DNA of 27,816 nucleotides, from NCBI GenBank assembly GCA_049999725.1, contig JBNGIS010024433.1, positions 1 to 27,816 on the forward strand. Reading direction: 5' to 3'. Of this stretch, positions 17,915 through 25,450 are shown one piece after another (within the stretch, counting starts at the first letter, position 1; each line of letters opens with the position of its first letter). Source of the stretch: Haplomitrium mnioides (lineage: Eukaryota; Marchantiophyta; Haplomitriopsida; Calobryales). The notes below the pieces were generated by a model. That model saw nothing but the letters and a program-made list of their open reading frames with translations, searched no databases and was not told where the DNA came from. The position numbers and the translations under genes are program-made.

Positions 17915-19490
17915 TTACATATGGTGGAAGTGTGAGTGACCATCACCATGCAACCCATTTTGATCTTCTAGTAGCACTAGCCATAGCATTGGTGCTTCAA
18001 GGGCAAAAGGAGTTTTTAGTACACCTATTGTAGTCAATGTTTCAAAGAGTGGAGGCATCCTAGTGTTTAACCCTATGGTAGAATTTTTTTGAGTTGTTGA
18101 GGAAAAATTACTAGGCCGTGAGGAATGACAAGCTAAAGATTCTTCAACAGTTTCATCGTCACACTTGAGAAAGTTTGAGAGAAGCCTACACAATGATGAG
18201 ATAGCCTATTAATGTCATGAAAGAAGTGGCAGAGGCTCAAGCCGTCCCGTTCTAGTATGTTATTCTTGACAAATGTTTGAGGAGGAAAGTGAGAGTTACC
18301 ACCCTTCTCAAGGATTGTGGCCCCACTCCAGCCATTGTTTTCACACTATCAAAGCATATTGAGCTCAACATAGTGAATGAGAGAGTAGTCACTGATAGTT
18401 TCTAGAAGAAAATGTCAAAATCTGCATTTCCATCCATATCCACATCACATTCCACAAAATTAAAAGGTCAAAAGATTGGAGGGCAGTCAAGTGAGCAATC
18501 TAATGAATATAAAATGTTGCTTTTTTTACAGACCAACAATCAAATTGTGGAACTTGTGGTGGAGACCATTTACAAAAGCAGAGTCAAGAGGCAAGAAAAC
18601 CAAGAGCAACGTATTTTGGAGAAGCAAGTGCAACCAGCCAATGACAATATGACCACTATGGAGTTATGTATCACACCAATGATATGTATTTTTTACTTCA
18701 ACTTGAACTGCAACTAAGAGCAGCTCGCACAGGTGAGAAAGGCATAAGTGGAAGAGGTGGTCGTCACCAAGCAACATCACTTGTTGGGAGAGTTGGAGTA
18801 GGTGCTCCAGTTGTCATTGTGAATCCAAATGATGCTAGGATTGCACAGTTGGAGCAACAGTTAGCTTCCATAACTACTTTATAAGCAAGACCCAATTTTG
18901 GAGTTGAAGCCTCTACTTCATATGTAGCTAATAGAGGTTTGGTTGGCATAGGGTTCATGTGTGGTACAACCCATGCTTATGCATCTACAGTTGTGACTAG
19001 AGTAGCAGGATATGCTTAAGGGAGCAGTAGTGGAGTCGGATTCTCAAAGAGGGGATGCTCACCATTTTAATTGACAGATTTAGTTAGAACCACTTTCATG
19101 TATTCAACTCGAGCTTCCAAGAATATGGAGAGATCAGCTGATGTGGAGGAGAGTGCATCTTCAACTATGGATATTGTCAAGTTAGTGATACATAAGCCAT
19201 TGTTTTCAACTATGAATGTGTTGACTAGAAGTGTCAAACTAGCTGAACTATTCGCATTGGCAGCCATATTATTTCGGGAGGCTTAAGATGTTACTCTTTG
19301 TATGGAGGTAAGACCTATGAGTAGAGCAGTTGATGCATGTATCTCTACAACTAGAGGTGAGACAAGGCATGCTTTCATGGCCCGATTGATGGAGTTGTCA
19401 ACCCGACCTGCATTTGAAGGGACCAGACTCAAACCCAATGTGGTGTCCTTTGACAATCAGAGTGGTATTTTCCAACTAGTTGGTTCTTCA
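17915..19490 (+). pseudogene. Element 3 gag-like region
   Basis: The position upstream of protease makes this the gag region. Open fragments include VILDKCLRRKVRVTTLLKDC (about 18260), KSAFPSISTSHSTKLKGQKI with the following 101-codon stretch (18412-18717), and NPNDARIAQLEQQLASITTL (about 18825-18884), a short coiled-coil-like block. Charged, low-complexity sequence fits Gag. I could not find a CCHC knuckle or a conserved gag core, so the call rests mainly on position, and boundaries are approximate. Stops occur about every 30-100 codons in each frame. Confidence 0.45.
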
Positions 19491-19935
19491 AATGTGGAGT
19501 ACAAGCCAATGAAAGTGTTAATTAATAGTGGTGCATAGTTGTTGATGTTAGACAAGTCAGTAGTGTATAGTGGGATTGAAGCTAGAAGATGTGGAGATTT
19601 GCTCTTTCCCAAAGTAGACTTCATTGGGAGGACCTTTAACCAAACAACAAATCACACATGGAGAGATTGAGCTTAGAGTGCAAGCTGATCATCCGACAGA
19701 TATCTCATAGATGAGTGCCTAAGCCATACCCACCAAGGTTGAGTCCTTTGACGTTCTAGTAGGGTGTATAGTGTTGCATCCACTAGGATTTACTATTGAT
19801 TTTTTGGACGAGCCTATGTCTTATTGATCTAGATGGAAATCTAGAGAGGCATGATTGAGCAGGTTGCTTGTTAAGTTCAAAGGACTAGTTGGAGGTCAAC
19901 TATCACAACTTATAGCTTTGTGAGCATTTTGTGAG
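19491..19935 (+). pseudogene. Element 3 aspartic protease
   Basis: KVLINSGA-stop-LLMLDKSVV at 19509-19560 matches the retropepsin active-site block with Asp changed to Asn (GAT to AAT, a G-to-A change) at 19524-19526. The TAG directly after Ala is a C-to-T type stop. About 65 codons later, FDVLVGCIVLHPLGFTIDFL (about 19750-19808) is the closing block (D-V-L-V-G-x-x-x-L-x-P-L-G-F) of the same domain. The frame changes between the two halves. It would have processed the polyprotein that includes the methyltransferase. Confidence 0.72.
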
Positions 19936-20220
19936 ATGAACACCAATTTTTCAAACTTGTTGGAAGAGAATGCACATGCATCCAATATTCCTTCCATTGA
20001 TGAGGCATCTCTAGAGTATGCAAGGCCAAGATGGCCACCAGATGAGGTAATGTTTTCTAGTAGAAGCAAAGGGAGGTTGTGGCAACTTCAAGTGTTTGGA
20101 AAAGTTGAGGATGTTTGGCAGAATGCATTTGTGCCACTCTTGCGTTGGATGGTTTTGTCACACTTGGATATGTAAATCTTTCCCTTCAAGATACTATGCT
20201 GATTTTATGGCAATATCTTA
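19936..20220 (+). pseudogene. Element 3 protease-methyltransferase linker
   Basis: An 80-codon open stretch (19936-20175) reads with LEYARPRWPPDEVMFSSRSK and VWQNAFVPLLRW, after which another frame continues LDGFVTLGYVNLSLQDTMLI into the methyltransferase. I recognise no domain. The sense of the text is continuous with the polyprotein on both sides, given one frameshift near 20145. Confidence 0.5.
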
Positions 20221-21203
20221 TTGATGGTGTTCTTTTTTAGAATTTTTTGTGGCATTAATATAAAGCTAGCTGTTAAACTACAAGCAAAGATTCCAATATG
20301 TTAGTATTTGTATGTGGAAAAGGGTGAAATTGCCCAAAGAATCTTATTGAGGCATGTGGAACTGATGGTTGAGCAATATTCACAATTTCTTTCAGTTAAT
20401 GCAATGCGAGATTATCTGCATGCATAGCCAACCAACATTTTATGGTTTGGAGCAGACCACTTAGTTGGAGTGGGGCTAATTGATTTATTGATTACTTGAT
20501 GGCTATGTTAGGGCTAATCGAGGGCTTGTTTGGGCCAAGGATTCCAAGATCCTTATTCAAAATGTTTTCGGAAGATATTGAAGATCCTACGTCATCTCCA
20601 ACTCCATTATGTACTCTCTCTTATGTATATCTTAGAGAAAGCACTGATCTTGAGAGATGATTGCCATTGCCATGTGGATAGTGTCTATTAGGTGCGCTCA
20701 TGGAGTCAACTTGCAATACTGTTGGATGTTGCACAAGCAAGATCACGAGTACATGGTCTACGATTGTGATGGACCAACTTACTACTTAATGAGGTGTTGA
20801 AACAAGCCTTTTATAGGAATTTAAGGTCACTAGACGTCACTGTGGATGACATTTTGGATTCTGGACACTGTGCCCAAAGATTCATTTATGTTGACCGCCC
20901 ACCAATGGCATTAGTCAATGTGGTAGGTCGAGTTTGTAGAGCATTGCCTAAACTGGAGAGTCACTTTGCTTCCTATGCATTTCAAACATGAGGCTCTAGT
21001 CTTATTTGCGATGCAACCTTGCAAAAACTGGTAGAACCCAATGTTGATAAGAGAGAATGAGGGGCATAGGGTTTTCTACTAAGCCTATTGCTATTGTATC
21101 TGTCGCTGAAATTGAGCAACACCATGTGTTGAGACAAGCCATGGATTTGAATTGTCTTACTTGGATTGTGAATTTAAGAGTAGCTGAACAACACAAAATG
21201 TGA
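20221..21203 (+). pseudogene. Cytosine-C5 DNA methyltransferase domain inside element 3 polyprotein
   Basis: This enzyme class transfers a methyl group from S-adenosylmethionine to carbon 5 of cytosine in DNA. One frame (20221-21060, 280 codons, nine stops) shows the C5-methyltransferase motifs in order. Motif I is FCGINIKLA (FCG at 20245-20253; the expected T-G are I-K). Motif II is YLYVEKGEIAQ. Motif IV is W-L-C-stop-G-stop-SRACLGQGF: the catalytic Cys codon TGT remains at 20506-20508, with the usual Pro changed to Leu and Gln to TAG. Motif VI is MYILEKALILRD (ENV expected; Glu at 20635-20637). Motif VIII is DVAQARSRVHG (Q-x-R-x-R at 20734-20748). Then come RPPMALVNVVGR, RALPKL and SYAF. 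After a shift to frame 3, motif X is HHVLRQAMDLNCLTWI (about 21123-21170). It lies between protease and RT on the same strand. Retrotransposon-borne C5 methyltransferases have been reported, as I recall, in charophyte algae and dinoflagellates. I cannot assign the subfamily. Confidence 0.8.
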
Positions 21204-21680
21204 TCTTTTGGGATGACTGACTTGCCAATAGTCAGTATACAACCTTTTGAGATTGTCAAGGCTATTGTTGGGGGCAAAGTGTCAAGCACCAAGGAGGTTA
21301 AATCAGGGCTGGTCTATAATCTGAAATTGCAGAAAAAAAATTTCTGGACGATCAGATTTCAGCCCAAGTGAGTGACATTTCAGCAAATTATGATTCAGGT
21401 CTGACTTCACCACATTCAGCCAATCACATTTCAGTAAAGCAAGTTGTGAAGCAAGAAGATCACCCAACCTTTGTGGAAAAATGGGAGCCACAAGTTGGAC
21501 CATATTTTACAAAAGGTCTAAGTGCAAAGGTACATAAGTTTTTGCGTGGTTATTGACATTGTTTTGTTTTTTATCATGAAAGATTTGGGGACCTTGAGAG
21601 GACCAACCATTTGCATTGAGTTGGCTAGTGATGCACCTATTTTTTTATGTTTATGTCGTTTTAGTATAATGGAGAGAGAG
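21204..21680 (+). pseudogene. Element 3 methyltransferase-RT linker
   Basis: Coding remnants in the same orientation: FGMTDLPIVSIQPFEIVKAI, KQEDHPTFVEKWEPQVGPYF and GLSAKVHKFL (21368-21556 includes a 62-codon open stretch). The last piece resembles the segment that precedes the RT entry in gypsy polyproteins, but I do not recognise a domain. Between 21560 and 21680 the frames are lost. Confidence 0.45.
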
Positions 21681-22271
21681 AGTTGATACAAACCAAGATA
21701 CAAGATTTGTTGGAGGCTGTATTGGTGGAGGTATCATATAGGGAATACGCATATGCCACGGTTATGCCAATCAAGTAGCATGTGCATGGGAACTATACCA
21801 ACAAGAAAGATGTATGGTGATTATTGTCATATCAATCGGCATACCAAGTCTAATGGTATGTTATGCTTATACTAGAGGAGATCTTTGATGTAGTTGAACA
21901 TGCTAAGATCTTTAGCTTGTTGGATTTCAGAGCATGGTATCATCAAGTGCCATTGAGGCAAGACGACATAGCCCAAACAACTTTTTGGGGGTATTAATAC
22001 ACATAGGAAGGACCAATTGTATCACTAGATGTTCTTACCATTTGGGTTGAAGTACACACCAGCTAAATTCAGGAGGGTGATGGACATAGTTTTTGTAGGC
22101 TTGGACTTTTTCAAGTGCTACATCGACAATATTCTGGTATATTTAGCATATGTTGATCAACACCAAAGGCATTTGTAAATGGTATTTGACATGCTCATGT
22201 ACTATTAGTTGAAGTTGCATCCAAGCAACTACAAATTATTTTAGGACCGAATTGAGTATCTTGGACATATT
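21681..22271 (+). pseudogene. Element 3 reverse transcriptase, N-terminal part
   Basis: IQDLLEAVLVEVSYREYAYA and TVMPIK open the domain, followed by a worn segment, then EEIFDVVEHAKIFSLLDFRA (first catalytic Asp), WYHQVPLRQDDIAQTTFWG, FGLKYTPAKFRRVMDIVF, the active-site box CYIDNILVY (YIDN at 22119-22130; second Asp changed to Asn by G-to-A), LKLHPSNYKLF, and EYLGHI ending at 22271. There LTR3 interrupts, exactly after a complete codon. Several stops and at least one frameshift (near 22000) are present. Confidence 0.87.
22267..22271. repeat. Left target-site duplication of solo LTR3 (ATATT)
   Basis: ATATT directly precedes TGTCATG. It is identical to 24635-24639 and part of element 3's RT reading frame. 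Confidence 0.9.
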
Positions 22272-23118
22272 TGTCATGCCCCTCCTTCGGTTCTTAACTC
22301 CCAAAGATGCCACTTTGGAAGGAGAGGGTGACAAATGGGGTCACAGGTTATATTATGATGGCCCCGGAATCCAAATTATCACTTTCAAGTCTTAAGAGGC
22401 CCATGCTTCACTCTACAGGTTCCTCCTCTCCTATGCAATCACCAAGGCAAAACAAAACCAGACTCTTCTCCTCTCATCCACCAAGCAAACCAACATTTTC
22501 TAATCAATACATAGAGCCGACAAAGACTTCTTGCTCATGATAAGAGTCTATGATGTAAAATGTACAATGCCAAGAGGACAACAACTGCATTTCTGTCTCG
22601 TTGCAAGGTATTTCATCTGCACATAACAACCTTCAACTCTACTCAACTACGCATATACATTGTTCTCATGCTACTCTAGGAATTGACAGGGAAACCTACT
22701 ATAGCACTCACGCTCTACACTTCACCATAAATCCATCTATTCTGAGTGACCTCAATGACATATGCATACGTGCTATACAACAAAAATCGCCAAGCACCAA
22801 CAGCAAATCAACACTCCTTGATCACCCAACCCACACATCCCATCCATATAGTTTTCCCACCTCCATTGCTAGAGGGTCTTGGATTTACTTCCACAAGATC
22901 GGCAGAGGTTAGATTAACTTCCCCCTTAGGAAGACAATCCTCTCAACTGCTGGCCAACCCACTCCACCCAGAACTTTGACTGGATCCTCTACGCAATGTG
23001 CAGGCACTAATACAACCACTCATATCTTAGCCCTCTTGAATGTTTAAACCAGTAGCGCCCTCTGAGCATTCTTGGGATTGAGGCCCCTACACAGACCAAT
23101 GCTGAGATGACACCAAGA

Positions 23119-23128
23119 CCCCCCCCCC
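23119..23128 (+). repeat. Poly-C tract (C10) in LTR3
   Basis: Ten consecutive C at 23119-23128. It lies in the LTR and has no assigned role. Confidence 0.85.
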
Positions 23129-23414
23129 CTTAGTTACCTCTCACAAATTCCAGGCCGAAAGAATCCTCTTCTATTTCAAGTGTCCATCCACATCCACCTA
23201 AATCGTCTAAGCCTCTAGAGCCTCCCACCCATCAATTCTTAGTGCCCCTGCGCCCTCCTGCACGAGTTCACTCGCTTCAAGTGAAATGTCACTAAAATTC
23301 CCTCCCTTGTTCCTCGTTGCATTTCTTGTGCAAGATAATCAACCCATCCCATGTTGAACCAAGACAATCTATACTCCCCCCTCATTTCCCCCCATCTTGG
23401 TTGTTCTTGATTGT

Positions 23415-23790
23415 AACTGTTTCTTGGTGCTGATCCAAAGAAGCTTGGCACAGATCTGCAAGGCTGATCCGAATAAGCTTGGCGCATATCCGCAAGCTGA
23501 CCCGAAGAAGACAAGCTTGGCACAGATCCGCAAGGCTATTTTGAAGAAGACAAACTTGACGCAGATCCGCAAGGCTGATCCGAAGACTCTTGGCGTAGAT
23601 CCAAAGAGGCTGATACAAAGAAGCTTGGTGCAGATCTGCAAGGCTGATCCAAAGAAGCTTGTCGCAGATCTGCAAGGTTGATCCAAAGAAGGTAAGCTTG
23701 GTGTGGATCTGCAAGGCTGATCCAAAGAAGCTTGGTACAAATCCGAAAGGCTGATTAGAAGAAGGCGGACCTTGATTAGCTCTGACAACT
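23415..23790 (-). repeat. 34-39-bp minisatellite in LTR3, about ten units
   Basis: On the minus strand the unit is close to GGATCAGCCTTGCAGATCTG followed by CGCCAAGCTTCTTT. Longer units carry an extra GTCTT-like insert (AAGCTTGTCTTCTTC). Copies vary by a few bases. It yields long minus-strand open frames with a repeating CAKLL/ICAK pattern that are not proteins. Confidence 0.9.
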
Positions 23791-23814
23791 CTGATGGTTA
23801 ACTTCGATGGTTGA

Positions 23815-24065
23815 CTTCTTTTGATGGAGCGATGTCCGCCGCCATCTTCCAAGTGGAAGTTGGACCACCGCACCTGCCCGAAGGATCGGACCAAGGACAC
23901 TCAACTCTGAAGTTTGACCCAACCTGATAGAGGTCTGCTCGATACTTTCTTCTTATAGGAAGTTTGACCATTCCACTTCGTCGAAAGAGAATGAATATGA
24001 TACAATCAACTCCGGTGCTTTCACCAACCCCGATACGACCGACGGAATTCTGATAGAAGAAAGAT
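23815..24065 (-). repeat. LTR3 copies of the family-A ~111-bp unit
   Basis: The minus strand holds two clear units: one with GGTCCAACTTCCACTTGGAA around 23865, and one with GGTCAAACTTCCTATAAGAA around 23965. Each is followed by CTCTATCAGG- or GCTCCATC-like sequence and GTCAAACTTCAGAGTTGA or GTCAACCATCGAAGTTAA. They match the seven-unit array of LTR2. Confidence 0.75.
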
Positions 24066-24634
24066 TTTAGAAGACCCAAATCTATTTGGACCCCGATGAA
24101 GCCCGTTTACACTCAATGGAACAAAGCATCCCCCGACTCGTGGTGTTGTCCCTGACTTCTGAAGGTCATCGCATTCTTCCTTCTCCTTCACATCTTTCAA
24201 TTTTGGTTGTGCTGGCACACCTTCCCTTCTTCTCGCTATCGAGCCCTGCCACTATCCTGCTATTCAGGTTTACCAATGGAGCTCCTCGCCTTACCTAAAG
24301 CTCTCCTCTACTGATGTCGAGTCGTTGATTCTATCCAATTCCCATGATCTTCCTCACCTGAACCTAAATCTTCTTCCTCTTCTGAGATTGCTCTACCCTC
24401 AACCTCCTTGCAAGTCTCCTCTCAATATCTCTAGAGAGTGTTCCATCCTTCGCCGTTTTGGTTTCGATTCCTACTTTTTGATACCCTTCTCAACGGTAGT
24501 CCCTCTCTCCAAATCATTGATACTAGATACTCCAATGCTTCTGGAGTATCTTAACACCTCAAAAGTAGAGTAATGCTCCAATGTTGTTTCCAAACTTAAA
24601 AATTTTCATTAGTGCCTCACTTTACCGACTGACA

Positions 24635-24639
24635 ATATT
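24635..24639. repeat. Right target-site duplication of solo LTR3 (ATATT)
   Basis: Identical to 22267-22271. The element 3 reading frame resumes at 24640 with a complete codon (ATC TAT CCA). Confidence 0.9.
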
Positions 24640-25330
24640 ATCTATCCAAGAGGGTTCGGAGTGCAACAAACCAAGGTGAATGCTATTATAAAAATTCCAC
24701 AACTCATTGATGTAAGTAAAAATTGTGTATTTTTTGGATTGGTTGATTACTACATGAGATATGTGAAAGATTTTAGCCAAATTTCAAAGCCCTTGACTAC
24801 ACTCACCAAATTGGATCAAAAATGGATTTGGGATGAAGACCAAAAGATGGCCTTCTAGGAATTAAAATTTAAATTGACTTCAGCACCTCTTTTGAGGAGA
24901 CCTCTTATAGGGCAACCATTTTAGCTTCACACTGATTGGAGTAGAGTAAGATTGAGAGCACTACTCACCCAAGAAGATGATGAAGGAAAAGCGTTTGTTG
25001 TAGCATTTTCAAGCAGATCGAATAATTTGGCTAAAGTTAAGTATAGTTCTTATGAAGGAGAGTGTTTGGTTGGAGTGTGGGCTATAACACACTTTTGTTG
25101 TTATTTGTTTGGTACTCTATTCACTTTGGTAACAGATCATCAGCTTCTAAAATGGTTGATAGAATATGATAAACTCACAAGCAAGCTTTTGAGGTGGGCA
25201 TTGTTGTTGTAGGAGTTTGACTTTCAGATAGCTTATAGACCTAGTATGACCAACTTGGATGCAAGCAGATTGAGGCGCAACCCATTCTCAAGCATGATGA
25301 GGCTAGTGTGCATTAGCATGAGAAGTTCGA
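24640..25330 (+). pseudogene. Element 3 reverse transcriptase C-terminal part and RNase H
   Basis: The RT thumb and connection follow directly from the half before LTR3: YPRGFGVQQTKVNAIIKIP, CVFFGLVDYYMRYVKDFSQI, SKPLTTLTKLDQKWIWDEDQ. RNase H then shows LHTDWSRVRLRALLTQ (first Asp), FVVAFSSRSNNLAKV, YSSYEGECLVGVWAI (Glu), FTLVTDHQLLKWLIE (Asp) and LRWALLL-stop-EFDFQIAYRP, ending NLDASRL. Only a few TAG stops interrupt one frame (24858, 24924 and 25210 regions). The D-E-D residues are intact. Confidence 0.9.
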
Positions 25331-25450
25331 TCAGAAGATTGTGCTAGGTTACCATGCATTTTCCTTCCTTTTCTTGGATGTAAGATAAGAGATGATTGGT
25401 GGCTACCCATGCTAATGGAGTTGATATTGAAACCTCAACAAGAGATAGAG
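25331..25450 (+). other. Fading end of element 3 coding sequence
   Basis: Short residues such as VLGYHAFSF after RNase H could be the start of the integrase linker, but homology is lost by about 25450 and no integrase motif is seen downstream. Confidence 0.3.

Larger units (their letters stand above)
22272..24634 (-). mobile_element. LTR3: complete solo LTR of family A, 2363 bp
   Basis: On the plus strand it starts TGTCATGCCCC and ends ACTGACA; the perfect 5-bp terminal inverted repeat TGTCA/TGACA and 5-bp duplication ATATT on both sides fix both ends. Read on the minus strand it begins TGTCAGTC like LTR2, shares GCACTAATGAAAATTT with LTR1's GCACTAAGGAAGAATT, carries the GGTCCAACTTCCACTTGGAA repeat unit, then the GGGTGGAGTGGGTTGGC region, and ends with AAAGTGATAATTTGG and GGGGCCATC like LTR1. 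No internal coding sequence is present, so unequal recombination between two LTRs has removed it. Open frames inside it are chance or repeat-driven. Confidence 0.92.
17901..25450 (+). mobile_element. Element 3: Ty3/gypsy retrotransposon carrying a DNA methyltransferase domain (family C), split by LTR3
   Basis: Same-strand order: gag-like region, aspartic protease (NSGA at 19524-19535), a C5 DNA methyltransferase domain, RT (YIDN box at 22119-22130) and RNase H. The family-A solo LTR splits RT. No flanking LTRs, primer site or integrase could be identified, so the element is incomplete or its ends are too decayed. The protease and RT wording (VLVGCIVLHPLGFTID; VQQTKVNAI; YEGECLVGVWAI) recalls, from memory, a gypsy lineage of streptophyte algae and mosses. 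It is unrelated in detail to families A and element 4. Confidence 0.8.

Noticed and set aside
19936-21203. An independent host DNA methyltransferase gene or pseudogene
   Set aside because: It sits in the same orientation exactly between retrotransposon protease and RT, without introns or flanking host sequence, and with continuous polyprotein-like coding text on both sides, so capture by the element is the simpler reading.
22307-22979. Plus-strand open frames within LTR3
   Set aside because: They run antisense to the LTR, have biased composition (Ser, Pro, His) and lack homology. The segment is fully explained as LTR.
23415-23790. Regular short repeats that could suggest a CRISPR array
   Set aside because: The units are directly tandem without unique spacers, they lie in a plant LTR, and no cas genes exist here.
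23369-23900. Overlapping minus-strand open frames of 139 and 172 codons with repeated ICAKLL-like motifs, resembling a repeat protein
   Set aside because: They are translations of the 34-39-bp minisatellite in LTR3. Unit lengths vary in ways that change frame, and both frames are open for that reason.
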